A stretch of DNA of 64,000 nucleotides, taken from Streptomyces sp. NBC_00223. GTDB taxonomy: Bacteria > Actinomycetota > Actinomycetes > Streptomycetales > Streptomycetaceae. A program made the position numbers and the translations under genes. Location of the stretch: contig NZ_CP108109.1 of the NCBI RefSeq assembly GCF_036199905.1, positions 4,897,501 through 4,961,500 on the forward strand, written 5' to 3'. Under the pieces are notes generated by a model, which did no database searches, had not been told where the DNA came from, and worked only from the letters and a program-made list of their open reading frames with translations. Below, piece after piece: positions 1 through 8,323 of this stretch (position 1 is its first letter; each line of letters opens with the position of its first letter).

Positions 1-1116
1 ACCGGTACGGGTTCCGGTTCGGGCGCTTCGGCTTCGGGGCGGGCCGGGGAGCACGGGCCGCTGTCGTCCGTGCCCGAGGCCGCGCAGGCGCCGGCGGAGG
101 ACGAGGCGGCAGCGGAGGACCGTACTCCGGAAACGGGCTCAGAGGGGCCCGCCAAGCCCTCTGACACGCCCTCTGAGGCCCCCGGGGAGGGTCCGCCGGC
201 TCCTGAGCCGCCCTCAGCGTCCTCCTCGCCTTCCCTCGCCGACGCGCTCGGCGGCGTCGCGGACAGGCTGCTCGGCGGGTCCTGGGAGCGGAAGGTCGCC
301 TCGGGGCTGGCCTTTCTGCGCCGCCGGGTGACCGGGGAGTACGAGGTCGACGAGTTCGGGTACGACGCCGAGCTGACCGACCAGGTGCTGATGTCGCTGC
401 TGCGCCCGCTGTACGAGACGTACTTCCGGGTCGAGGTGAAGGGCGTCGAGAACATCCCGGCCGAGGGCGGCGCCCTGGTGGTGTCCAACCACTCCGGGAC
501 GCTGCCGATCGACGCGCTGATGACCCAGGTCGCCGTGCACGACCACCACCCGGCCGGACGGCATCTGCGCCTGCTCGGCGCGGACCTGGTGTTCATGCTG
601 CCGCTGGTCAACGACCTGGCCAGAAAGGCCGGGCACACCCTGGCGTGCGCGGAGGACGCCCAACTGCTGCTGGAGCGCGGGGAGGTCGTCGGGGTGATGC
701 CCGAGGGCTTCAAGGGCCTCGGGAAGCCCTTCGCCGAGCGCTACAAGCTGCAACGCTTCGGCCGCGGGGGCTTCGTGGCGACCGCGCTCAGGACGAAGGT
801 GCCGATCATTCCATGTTCGGTCGTGGGCGCGGAGGAGATCTATCCGATGATCGGCAACTCCCGTACCCTCGCGCGTGTCCTCGGCATCCCGTACTTCCCG
901 CTGACCCCGACGTTCCCCTGGCTGGGGCCGCTCGGCATGATTCCGCTTCCGACGAAGTGGACCATTCAGTTCGGCGAGCCGATCCCCACGGACGACTATC
1001 CGCCGGAGGCCGCGGACGACCCGATGCTGGTCTTCAACCTGACCGACCAGGTGCGCGAGACCATCCAGCACACGCTGTACGAACTCCTCGTGGAACGGCG
1101 GTCGGTGTTCTTCTGA
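1..1116 (+). CDS. lysophospholipid acyltransferase family protein (PlsC-like), 5' end outside window
   Basis: A PlsC-type acyltransferase that would move a fatty acyl group onto a (lyso)phospholipid or similar acceptor at the membrane. The catalytic motif is visible as NHSGTLPID (NHx(6)D form), followed by the substrate-site motif PEGFKG and a VPIIPCSVVG block typical of the family. The first ~80 in-window residues are low complexity (Pro/Glu/Ala-rich) and poorly conserved. The frame is open to base 1, so the true start may lie outside the window; the first in-window start is GTG at 70. It ends convergently with the rsbN-like gene, and an 18-bp inverted repeat overlaps its last codons. The exact substrate cannot be told from sequence. 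Confidence 0.85.
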   Translation, partial: TGTGSGSGASASGRAGEHGPLSSVPEAAQAPAEDEAAAEDRTPETGSEGPAKPSDTPSEAPGEGPPAPEPPSASSSPSLADALGGVADRLLGGSWERKVASGLAFLRRRVTGEYEVDEFGYDAELTDQVLMSLLRPLYETYFRVEVKGVENIPAEGGALVVSNHSGTLPIDALMTQVAVHDHHPAGRHLRLLGADLVFMLPLVNDLARKAGHTLACAEDAQLLLERGEVVGVMPEGFKGLGKPFAERYKLQRFGRGGFVATALRTKVPIIPCSVVGAEEIYPMIGNSRTLARVLGIPYFPLTPTFPWLGPLGMIPLPTKWTIQFGEPIPTDDYPPEAADDPMLVFNLTDQVRETIQHTLYELLVERRSVFF

Positions 1117-1169
1117 CGCCGTGCGGGTCGGATGACGCACACGTCAGGTCGGAAGAACACCGACCGCCG
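1096..1169. terminator. perfect 18-bp inverted repeat between convergent genes
   Basis: The arms are CGGCGGTCGGTGTTCTTC (1096-1113) and its exact reverse complement at 1152-1169, with a 38-nt loop. The left arm lies inside the last codons of the acyltransferase gene and the right arm ends 17 bp before the 3' end of the convergent rsbN-like gene. A bidirectional transcription end is the likely role; there is no T-run. Confidence 0.6.
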
Positions 1170-1185
1170 GGCCGGGTGCTGTGTC

Positions 1186-2544
1186 CTAACCCTCCGGGTC
1201 GTCGTCCGAGCTGAGACCGAGGCCCGGCAGGAGGCCCGGGAGCAGCGGGGGAAGGACCACCGAGTGGTGGGTCGGGGTGGGGGTGCTGGTCGGGGTCGAG
1301 CCGGGGGTGCCCGCGCCCGTGGCGGGCGGGGGCAGCAGGGAGCCGGGGCCGCCGATCAACCCGTTGGGCGCCGCGCTGGAGGCCGTCGGGGTCGGTGTCG
1401 GCCCGCCGTCCTGCCCGGTCCGGCCGACGGCCGTCGCGGAGGGGGACGGGCCGGCCGTGGCGCTGCCCGACTGCCCGCCGGTGCGGCGCGAGCCCGAGGT
1501 GCCGCCGTCGTCGTCCTGCGAGGACGAGGACGAGGATCCGTCACCGTCCTGCTTCTTGGGCAGTGCCAGCGGAGCGACCTCATGGTCTATGGCGTCGAAG
1601 ATCGATGTGACCTGGTCGGAGACATCGGTGAGCTGGGTGGGCAGCTTGCCGCGCAGATCGCTCCAGCTCTGCCGGTGGGACTCCGCGAAGGAGTTGAGCG
1701 TCTCCATCGGCTGGAGCGAGCCGTCCCTCTCGTACGCCTGGGTGAGCAGACGGTGGCCCTCGGACGCCTCCTGGTGCATGCCGGACAGCGCCTTGCGGAC
1801 GTCACCGACCGACTCGTCGTCGAGGTGGCCGCCGCGGCCCCGGTCCATCAGCCGGCGGGCCTCCTGCATACGGGTGGCGGCCATGTCGAGATAGACCTTG
1901 CCGCGGGAGGTGTCGCTGCCCGCCATGTCCAGCTTGATGTCCTCCATGCTGCGCTTGAGGCCGTAGAGGGTGTCGCCGGGCAGCGCGTTCGTACTGGCCG
2001 CCGCCACACCGCCGAGCGCGCCCGCGGCGACGCCCATGGTGAGACCGCCGACGGCGAGCCGCCGCGAGAGCCGGGAGCGCGGCGCGAACTTGCGCAGACC
2101 GGTGGCGCGGTGGCTGCCGCGCTCGGTGCGCTGCTCGGGGACGCGGCCCGCCGTGGCGCGGAAGCTGCCGTCGGCGATCGCCTGCTCCATCGCGGCGATC
2201 AGCTGGGCGCGCTGGACGGTCTTCGTCTCCGCGTCCATGACCGGGCGGGGGTGGTCGCTGAGGGCGGCCGCCAGCGCGAGCATCGTGGCGCGCTCGGGGT
2301 CGGCGCGCCGCGCGGCGGCGTGGGAGCCGTGCGAGGACGAGCCGTGGGCCCCCGAGTCGTGCGTTCCCGAGCCGTGCCTGCCCGGGCCGTGCCGCTCGCC
2401 CGCGCCCGGGTCGTCGGCGCCGGCCGCGCCGGCATCGGGCGCGCCGGTGCTCTCCCCGGGGACGGCGGCGTCCTCCAGGGCAGCGTCTTCCAGGGCCTGG
2501 GCGAAGGCGTTCGCCCGGCGGTGTGCCGTCGCCTGTCCGATCAC
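1186..2544 (-). CDS. rsbN: RsbN-like anti-sigma factor for BldN (DUF5667 membrane protein)
   Basis: Predicted membrane-anchored anti-sigma factor that holds the ECF sigma factor BldN. In Streptomyces rsbN lies directly downstream of bldN, as here. The protein (452 aa) has a cytoplasmic N-terminal part, one membrane segment around residues 165-185 (LAVGGLTMGVAAGALGGVAA), an extracytoplasmic DUF5667 region starting at ALPGDTLYGLKRSMEDIKL, and a Ser/Thr/Pro-rich tail. The GTG at 2544 is chosen because AGGAGGT sits 6-7 nt upstream; the GTG at 2553 lies inside that Shine-Dalgarno. An oddity is a Gly/Ser/His-rich stretch (HGPGRHGSGTHDSGAHGSSS) inside the cytoplasmic part. The name rests on gene position and domain architecture. 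Confidence 0.82.
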   Translation of the reverse strand: MIGQATAHRRANAFAQALEDAALEDAAVPGESTGAPDAGAAGADDPGAGERHGPGRHGSGTHDSGAHGSSSHGSHAAARRADPERATMLALAAALSDHPRPVMDAETKTVQRAQLIAAMEQAIADGSFRATAGRVPEQRTERGSHRATGLRKFAPRSRLSRRLAVGGLTMGVAAGALGGVAAASTNALPGDTLYGLKRSMEDIKLDMAGSDTSRGKVYLDMAATRMQEARRLMDRGRGGHLDDESVGDVRKALSGMHQEASEGHRLLTQAYERDGSLQPMETLNSFAESHRQSWSDLRGKLPTQLTDVSDQVTSIFDAIDHEVAPLALPKKQDGDGSSSSSSQDDDGGTSGSRRTGGQSGSATAGPSPSATAVGRTGQDGGPTPTPTASSAAPNGLIGGPGSLLPPPATGAGTPGSTPTSTPTPTHHSVVLPPLLPGLLPGLGLSSDDDPEG

Positions 2545-2757
2545 GGGCGGCACCTCCTCTCGTCTCCACACTCGACTCCCCGTGCCGCCCGGAAGGTTGT
2601 GTTCCCCTTCTCCGTCCACCCGATCGAGTGAAAAGCGGTGAGCGGCGCACGGCACAGAAGTGTCTGCACGTGATGCAACGAGTGCCGGTCCAGTTGGGTT
2701 ACGCAGGTCCGATCATCGTGCCGGGGCTGCCGGGTGAACAGGCGGGGACGCACATCG

Positions 2758-3558
2758 TCACCTGGCGTCTTCCGGCAGCAGGCGCGCCAGCGTACGGACC
2801 GCCCGGTACTGGAGGGTCTTGATGGCGCCCTCGTTCTTGCCCATGACCCGGGCGGTCTCGGCCACGGACAGTCCCTGCAGAAAGCGCAGCGTGACGCACT
2901 CCTTCTGCTGCGGGTTGAGCTTGTCCACGGCCTGGATCAGCGCCTGGTTGGAGAGCCGTTCCAGCACCGAGTCCTCGGGGCTGCGCTCGACCTCGTTGGC
3001 GTCGAGCATTTCGCCTGTGGTCACTTCGAGGCGGAAACGGCTCGACTTGAAGTGGTCGGCGACCAGATTGCGCGCGATCGTGACCAGCCAGGCGCCGAAG
3101 TCGCGCCCCTGCCAGGTGAAGGTGCCGATCCTGCGCAGGGCCCGCAGAAACGTCTCGCTGGTCAGGTCCTCGGCGGTGGCCTTGGAGCCCACCCGGTAGT
3201 AGATGTACCGGTACACGGTGTCGCTGTAGTGGTCGTAGAGCCGGCCGAACGCCTCGGTCTCGCCGCCCTGCGCGGCTTCGACCAGGTCCATCATGCGGCC
3301 GCTGTCGGTGTCGGAGGGTGGCCTGCGGGCGTGTGCTCCCCGTTCGGCGGGGGACTTGTCGCGGGAGGAGCTGTTGCGGGTGCGTCTGCCTGCGGCTGTG
3401 CTGACTTCGGCCAGGGCGTACGCCGGGCCGGGGACGGTGGGACCGGACGTGGCGAGGGCGGGCACGGCATACGCGGGGACTGTGCGCATCAGGCGGTCGA
3501 GCACCAGTGCGCGCAACGCAGCCAGGCCGGAGGTGTCAACCCCGTCGTGTGGGTACAC
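2758..3558 (-). CDS. bldN: ECF sigma factor BldN
   Basis: RNA polymerase sigma factor of the ECF class, required for aerial mycelium formation; in studied species it drives the chaplin and rodlin genes. Region 2 (EAFGRLYDHYSDTVYRYIYY) and region 4 (LNPQQKECVTLRFLQGLSVA) are clear. The ~90-residue N-terminal extension before region 2 is the hallmark of BldN, which is made as a pro-protein. The start is GTG at 3558, opening MYPHDGVDTSGLAALRALVL, which fits the known N-terminus. The anti-sigma gene follows after ~210 bp, and a long leader/promoter region lies upstream. Confidence 0.95.
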   Translation of the reverse strand: MYPHDGVDTSGLAALRALVLDRLMRTVPAYAVPALATSGPTVPGPAYALAEVSTAAGRRTRNSSSRDKSPAERGAHARRPPSDTDSGRMMDLVEAAQGGETEAFGRLYDHYSDTVYRYIYYRVGSKATAEDLTSETFLRALRRIGTFTWQGRDFGAWLVTIARNLVADHFKSSRFRLEVTTGEMLDANEVERSPEDSVLERLSNQALIQAVDKLNPQQKECVTLRFLQGLSVAETARVMGKNEGAIKTLQYRAVRTLARLLPEDAR

Positions 3559-3987
3559 GGGACTCCCAGAGGCAGAACTTCCATCACGTGCAGTACGGGA
3601 CCGTTCACCCGTCGTGGCGACGCGTGGGTACCGGATTGCGTCTGAGGAGAATAACGCTTCGTACAGGCGACGCTACACCGAGTTGCTCAAATCGCCGTTT
3701 CCGCCACTTCCTGGGCGGAATGCTGATCGAGTAATTATCGAACGAGCGACCTGAGTTGACCGTTTCTGCTTGTGAAGTGGTCGCGTGGAGTGCGTGTTGT
3801 GCCCGTGTGCCCGGCGGTCGGAGACCGCTCGGGACCGGTCGGCGACCGGTGGGGAACGCGTCCGGCGGTGTACCGGGTCCGGCGCCCGTGGAAGGGTCCG
3901 CCGCGCGGCTCGGCGGCCACTGGGACCCCGCGCGGCTCGGCGGCCGCTGGCATACGGCTCAGCGGCCGCCGGGATGTGCCTCGGGGC
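3559..3987. promoter_or_regulatory. bldN upstream region with three short direct repeats
   Basis: A 429-bp stretch without a gene. The half nearest bldN (3559-3760) is unusually A/T-rich for this genome around 3727-3741 (TAATTAT core inside a weak TCGA...TCGA dyad) and should hold the bldN promoter; I could not assign a convincing -10/-35 or BldD box. The other half (3903-3970) holds GCGCGGCTCGGCGGCC twice with a 27-bp period, plus a third diverged copy next to the end of the HAD gene. Confidence 0.4.
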
Positions 3988-4938
3988 TCAGCGCCGGCGG
4001 CGGTGGATCGCGACCGCCGCGAGGACGCCGCCCGCGAGTGCGCCCGTGCCCGCCGCCGCGGGGATGCCGATCTTCGCCGCCTTGCGGCCCGTACGGTAGT
4101 CGCGCAGCCGCCAGCCCTCGGCGCGCGCGTGCCTGCGCAGCCCGCTGTCGGGGTTCACCGCGTAGGGGTGGCCGACCAGGGAGAGCATCGGGATGTCGTT
4201 GGCGGAGTCGCTGTACGCGGCGCAGCGCGACAGATCCAGGTCCTCGGCCGTGGCCAGCGCCCGTACCGCCTCGGCCTTCGCGGGCCCGTGCAGCGGTTCG
4301 CCGACGAGCCGGCCGGTGTAGACGCCGTCGACGGACTCCGCGACCGTGCCGAGCGCGCCCGTCAGGCCGAGCCGCCGGGCGATGATCGTGGCGGTCTCCA
4401 GCGGCGCGGCGGTCACCAGCCAGACCCGCTGCCCGGCGTCGAGGTGCGCCTGGGCCATGGCGCGGGTGCCCGGCCAGATCTTCCCGGCCATGTACTCGTC
4501 GTAGATCTCCTCGCCGATGGACATCAGTTCCTCGACGCGGTGGCCCTTGACGATGGACAGCGCGCTGTCCCTGGCGTCCTGCATGTGCGCCGGGTCCTCG
4601 GCGCCCGCGAGCCGGAAGTACGCCTGCTGCCAGGCGAATCGGAGCAGGTCCCGCTTGTCGAAGAACTTCCGCTTGTACAGGCCGCGGCCGAAGTGGAAGA
4701 GCGCGGCGCCCTGCATCACGGTGTTGTCGAGGTCGAAGAAGGCGGCGGCGCGCGGGTCGCCGGCCACCGGGAACTGCGGTTCGGCCCGGGCTGCCTCGGC
4801 TTCGCCGCGTGCGTCCGCCCGTACGTTCTCCGGCTCGGGGCCGGTCGTGAGCGCGGCCTCCGCTGCGGCCTCGCCGGCCTGTACGCTCCGCTCGGTCGCG
4901 GACTGCTTACGGGGGGTGAGCCATCTGAGTGCGGCCAT
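3988..4938 (-). CDS. HAD-superfamily IB hydrolase (SerB-like phosphatase) with C-terminal membrane segment
   Basis: Mg-dependent phosphatase of the HAD IB subfamily. Motif I is FFDLDNTVMQG (nucleophile Asp after ~65 variable residues), motif II is the T of VTAAP, and motif IV is AYSDSANDIPML. The C-terminus ends in a hydrophobic stretch (GIPAAAGTGALAGGVLAAVA) followed by HRRRR, a probable tail anchor. The substrate is unknown; relatives hydrolyse phosphoserine or lipid phosphates. No Shine-Dalgarno precedes the ATG, but TATGCT (read on the minus strand, 4944-4949) ends 5 nt before it, consistent with a leaderless transcript. Divergent from the glutaredoxin-like gene. Confidence 0.88.
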   Translation of the reverse strand: MAALRWLTPRKQSATERSVQAGEAAAEAALTTGPEPENVRADARGEAEAARAEPQFPVAGDPRAAAFFDLDNTVMQGAALFHFGRGLYKRKFFDKRDLLRFAWQQAYFRLAGAEDPAHMQDARDSALSIVKGHRVEELMSIGEEIYDEYMAGKIWPGTRAMAQAHLDAGQRVWLVTAAPLETATIIARRLGLTGALGTVAESVDGVYTGRLVGEPLHGPAKAEAVRALATAEDLDLSRCAAYSDSANDIPMLSLVGHPYAVNPDSGLRRHARAEGWRLRDYRTGRKAAKIGIPAAAGTGALAGGVLAAVAIHRRRR

Positions 4939-5012
4939 GCCGCGAGCATAACCATGCCCGGGGGAACGTCAGGTGCGCCTGGGATGCGGGCGCGTGAACG
5001 TCACGCGTCACA

Positions 5013-5270
5013 ATGGCGGCCATGACGAGTGCGAGGACCGTGACCCTGATCGGCAAGCCCGGCTGCCACCTCTGCGACGACGCCAGGACGGTGATCGAGA
5101 AGGTCGCGGCCGAGACCGGCGCCACCGTGCGCGAGCAGGACATCACCCAGGACGCGGAGTTGTACGACCGGTACTGGGAGCAGATCCCGGTGGTCCTGGT
5201 CGACGGCGAGCAGCACACCTTCTGGCGGGTGGACGAGAAGCGGCTGCGGACCGCGCTGTCCGGGGTGTGA
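5013..5270 (+). CDS. glutaredoxin-family / thioredoxin-fold protein
   Basis: Small (85 aa) thiol-disulphide protein. The redox motif is GKPGCHLCDDAR near the N-terminus (CxxC), and the cis-Pro loop is seen as QIPVVLVDG. It has the DUF836/glutaredoxin-like length. The start is uncertain: ATG at 5013 or 5022, neither with a Shine-Dalgarno. CACAAT at 5009-5014 lies 7 nt before the second ATG, so leaderless expression from 5022 is possible. It is divergent from the HAD gene and lies upstream of the exonuclease and the rex operon. Confidence 0.88.
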   Translation: MAAMTSARTVTLIGKPGCHLCDDARTVIEKVAAETGATVREQDITQDAELYDRYWEQIPVVLVDGEQHTFWRVDEKRLRTALSGV

Positions 5271-5293
5271 GACCGGCCACGTGAGTCACGCGT

Positions 5294-5318
5294 GATTCCG
5301 TGTGGATCCACGTGAATC
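5294..5318. terminator. dyad after glutaredoxin-like gene
   Basis: GATTC...GAATC arms surround a perfect 10-bp palindrome GTGGATCCAC (5302-5311), 24 bp after the stop. It could be a weak terminator or a protein-binding dyad. No T-run follows. Confidence 0.25.
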
Positions 5319-5448
5319 CGTGCACGAGCGCCTGGATCGCGCGTGTGAACGCCTGGGCGTTTTGAGAGCGTTACGCGTACTCGTACACCTTCGATTACCA
5401 TCGAGGGCGATTTGTACATCCGGGGGCGATGCGTGAGGAGTGTGCCGC

Positions 5449-6129
5449 GTGCTCTCGGTGGTATCGGGCCCCGGTGCGGGTCCGTCCGGCTATGCCGTCG
5501 TGGACCTTGAGGCCACCGGCGCGTCCTCGCGGCGGCACCGGGTGGTGGAGCTGGCCGTCGTCCTGCTGGACCGCGATCTGGAGCCGCAGGGCGAGTTCAC
5601 GACCCTGGTCGACCCGCAGGGCCCGGTCGGGCCCACCCATATCCACGGCATCGAGCCCGGGCACCTGGGCGGGGCGCCGCGCTTCGCCGGGATCGCCGCC
5701 AGGCTGCTGACGCTGCTGCGCGGCCGGGTGCTCGTCGGCCACAACGTGGGCGGCGACCGGGCGTTCCTGGTCGCCGAGTACGCGCGGGTGGGCCTGCGGC
5801 TGCCCGCCGTGCCGGAGTTGTGCACGATGCGGATGGCCGAGGCGAGCGGCCCGGCGCCGTACGGGCTGTCGCTTCGGGCCTGTGCGGCGGCGATCGGGAT
5901 CACGGACTGGCGTCCGCACACCGCGCTCGGTGACGCCCAGGCCACCGCGCGGCTCTTCTCCCATCACGCGCCGCGTGTCGAGGGGCTGTCCGGGCTTCTG
6001 ACCAGGGCCTCGGCTCTGCGCTGGCCCGAGCCGACCGGGACATCGGCGGCCGTGGACGCCCTCTGGGTGCGCCGCAGCAACGATTCGGCGCGGCGATCCG
6101 TACCGAATGTCCGACATGGGAGTGCGTGA
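5449..6129 (+). CDS. DEDDh 3'-5' exonuclease (DNA polymerase III epsilon-like)
   Basis: Exonuclease-domain protein of the DnaQ superfamily (226 aa), likely degrading DNA or RNA ends in repair or turnover. Motif I is AVVDLEATG, motif II includes VGHNVGGDRAFL, and motif III is seen as PHTALGDAQATARL (His and Asp of DEDDh). The GTG at 5449 is preferred over the GTG at 5440 because GAGGAG (5435-5440) then sits at a normal spacing. It ends 37 bp before the Rex operator, so it is probably not part of the rex operon. It lacks extra domains that would mark it as a replicative proofreader. Confidence 0.85.
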   Translation: MLSVVSGPGAGPSGYAVVDLEATGASSRRHRVVELAVVLLDRDLEPQGEFTTLVDPQGPVGPTHIHGIEPGHLGGAPRFAGIAARLLTLLRGRVLVGHNVGGDRAFLVAEYARVGLRLPAVPELCTMRMAEASGPAPYGLSLRACAAAIGITDWRPHTALGDAQATARLFSHHAPRVEGLSGLLTRASALRWPEPTGTSAAVDALWVRRSNDSARRSVPNVRHGSA

Positions 6130-6166
6130 TGCCCATCACTTCCGACGGGCAAATCGGACACCATCT

Positions 6167-6184
6167 TTGTGCACGCGTTCACAA
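6167..6184. promoter_or_regulatory. Rex operator (ROP) upstream of rex-hemACD
   Basis: TTGTGCACGCGTTCACAA closely matches the Rex operator (TTGTGAA-n4-TTCACAA), with a single departure in the left half. It lies 77 bp upstream of the rex start. In S. coelicolor Rex represses its own rex-hemACD operon and is released by NADH, so this site supports autoregulation by the NADH/NAD+ ratio. Confidence 0.88.
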
Positions 6185-6260
6185 AGACATAGCCTGGCGT
6201 CCACGGGGCGGCCCCAAAGACCGTGGTCGTCTTCAGCCCAGCTCTACCCGCAGGAGCACC

Positions 6261-6971
6261 GTGGCAACTGGCCGATCTCACCGACCGGCGACCCGTGGCC
6301 GAGGAATTCCCGAGGCCACCGTCGCCAGGCTCCCGCTGTATCTGCGGGCACTGACAGCGCTCTCCGAGCGCTCGGTGCCCACTGTGTCGTCGGAGGAACT
6401 CGCCACGGCCGCGGGCGTCAACTCCGCGAAGCTGCGCAAGGACTTCTCCTACCTCGGCTCCTACGGGACACGGGGCGTCGGCTACGACGTGGAGTACCTC
6501 GTCTACCAGATCAGCCGTGAACTCGGGCTTACCCAGGACTGGCCCGTCGTCATCGTCGGTATCGGCAACCTCGGCGCGGCCCTCGCCAATTACGGCGGGT
6601 TCGCCTCGCGCGGCTTCCGGGTGGCCGCCCTGCTCGACGCGGACCCGGCGCTGGCCGGACGTCTCGTCGCGGGCCTGCCCGTACGGCACATCGACGAGCT
6701 GGAGGCGATCGTCGCGGACAACCAGGTGTCCATCGGTGTGATCGCGACCCCGGCGGGCGCCGCCCAGGAGGTCACCGAACGCCTGGTGGCCGCGGGCGTC
6801 ACGTCCATCCTCAACTTCGCCCCCACCGTGCTGACGGTGCCCGAGGGCGTGGACGTCCGCAAGGTCGACCTCTCCATCGAGCTGCAGATCCTCGCCTTCC
6901 ACGAGCAGCGCAAGGCCGGTGAAGGCCGTCAGGACCCGGACGGGGACGTCCCCGCCGTGATGCCGGCATGA
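6261..6971 (+). CDS. rex: redox-sensing transcriptional repressor Rex
   Basis: Dimeric repressor that binds operators when NADH/NAD+ is low and lets go on NADH binding. The winged-helix N-terminal domain (IPEATVARLPLYLRAL ... SSEELATAAGVNSAKLRKDF) and the Rossmann site (VVIVGIGNLGAALANY) are intact; the length (236 aa) is normal. The start is GTG at 6261, with AGGAG 5 nt upstream (6252-6256); the longer frame to 6126 would run through the operator. The stop overlaps the hemA start (ATGA). Confidence 0.96.
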   Translation: MATGRSHRPATRGRGIPEATVARLPLYLRALTALSERSVPTVSSEELATAAGVNSAKLRKDFSYLGSYGTRGVGYDVEYLVYQISRELGLTQDWPVVIVGIGNLGAALANYGGFASRGFRVAALLDADPALAGRLVAGLPVRHIDELEAIVADNQVSIGVIATPAGAAQEVTERLVAAGVTSILNFAPTVLTVPEGVDVRKVDLSIELQILAFHEQRKAGEGRQDPDGDVPAVMPA

Positions 6972-8323
6972 GCCTTCTTGTCGTCGGGCTGAGTCATCGC
7001 ACCGCGCCCGTCAGCGTGCTGGAAAAGGCCACGCTGACCGGGGACGCGCGGGCCAAGCTGCTCCAGGACGCCCTGGCCGCGGAACCGGCCACCGAGGCCG
7101 TCGCGCTGGCCACCTGCAACCGCATCGAGCTGTACGCGGACGTCGACAAGTTCCATGCCGGCGTCGCCGAGATGACCACGCTGCTGGCCCAGCACAGCGG
7201 AGCCGGCCTGGACGAGCTGACGCCCCACCTCTATGTGCACTACGAGGACCGGGCCGTCCACCATCTGCTCTCCGTGGCCTGCGGCCTGGACTCGATGGTC
7301 GTCGGCGAGGGGCAGATCCTCGGCCAGATCAAGGACGCGCTCGCCGTCGGCCAGGAGATGCACACCGCCGGCCGGCTGCTCAACGACCTGTTCCAGCAGG
7401 CGCTGCGGGTCGGCAAGCGGGCCCACTCCGAGACCGGCATCGACCGCGCCGGGCAGTCCCTGGTCACCTTCGGCCTGGACCAGCTCGCCCCCGTCACCGG
7501 CCCGCCGGCCGGGAAGCACGCGGTGGTGGTCGGCGCCGGGTCCATGTCCTCGCTGGCCGCCGCGACCCTGGCCAGGGCCGGAGTCGCGTCGCTGACCATC
7601 GCCAACCGTACGGTCGAGCGCGCCGAGCGGCTGGCAGGGCTGCTCACCGAACAGGGCACGCCGGCCCGCGCGATCACCATCGCCGAGGTCCCCGGCGCGC
7701 TCGCCGACGCCGACCTCCTGGTGTCCTGCACGGGTGCCACCGGCCTGGTGCTGACCGCCGAGGAACTGCGCGCGGCCCTCGCCCGCCGTACCGGTGACGT
7801 ACCCCTCGCTGTGCTCGACCTCGCCATGCCGCGTGACGTCGACGCCGCCGTCCACGGTCTGGACGGGGTGCGGTTCGTGGACATCGAGTCGCTCGCCGCC
7901 GCTTCCGCCGACGCGCCCATGGCCGCCGACGTCGACCAGGTGCGGGCGATCGTCTCGGAAGAGGTCGCCGCCTTCGGAGCCGCCCAGCGTGCGGCCCGGA
8001 TCACCCCCACCGTGGTGGCCCTGCGGGCGATGGCCGCCGATGTCGTATCGGGTGAACTTTCCCGGCTCGACGGTAGGCTGCCCGATCTGGACGGCAAGCA
8101 GCGCGCGGAGATCGCCCAGACCGTGCGCCGCGTCGTCGACAAGCTCCTGCACGCGCCCACCGTGCGGGTCAAGCAGCTCGCGGGCGAGCCCGGCGGCGCC
8201 GGGTACGCCGACGCGCTGCGTGAACTCTTCGACCTCGACCCGCAGGCGGTCGCCGCCGTCAGCCGGGCCGACGCACCGGGTTCCATCCCGGGCACCGCAG
8301 AACCGAATCGAGGCCGGGCATGA
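6968..8323 (+). CDS. hemA: glutamyl-tRNA reductase
   Basis: First enzyme of C5-pathway tetrapyrrole synthesis: reduces glutamyl-tRNA(Glu) to glutamate-1-semialdehyde with NADPH. The catalytic Cys lies in ATCNRIELYADV, the dimer/substrate block is GLDSMVVGEGQILGQIK, and the nucleotide-binding motif is VVVGAGSMSSLAAATLA. At 451 aa it is full length. The ATG start overlaps the rex stop by 4 nt and the 3' end overlaps hemC by 4 nt, so translation is coupled. Its product is used by HemL, encoded about 29 kb away in this window. Confidence 0.97.
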   Translation: MSLLVVGLSHRTAPVSVLEKATLTGDARAKLLQDALAAEPATEAVALATCNRIELYADVDKFHAGVAEMTTLLAQHSGAGLDELTPHLYVHYEDRAVHHLLSVACGLDSMVVGEGQILGQIKDALAVGQEMHTAGRLLNDLFQQALRVGKRAHSETGIDRAGQSLVTFGLDQLAPVTGPPAGKHAVVVGAGSMSSLAAATLARAGVASLTIANRTVERAERLAGLLTEQGTPARAITIAEVPGALADADLLVSCTGATGLVLTAEELRAALARRTGDVPLAVLDLAMPRDVDAAVHGLDGVRFVDIESLAAASADAPMAADVDQVRAIVSEEVAAFGAAQRAARITPTVVALRAMAADVVSGELSRLDGRLPDLDGKQRAEIAQTVRRVVDKLLHAPTVRVKQLAGEPGGAGYADALRELFDLDPQAVAAVSRADAPGSIPGTAEPNRGRA

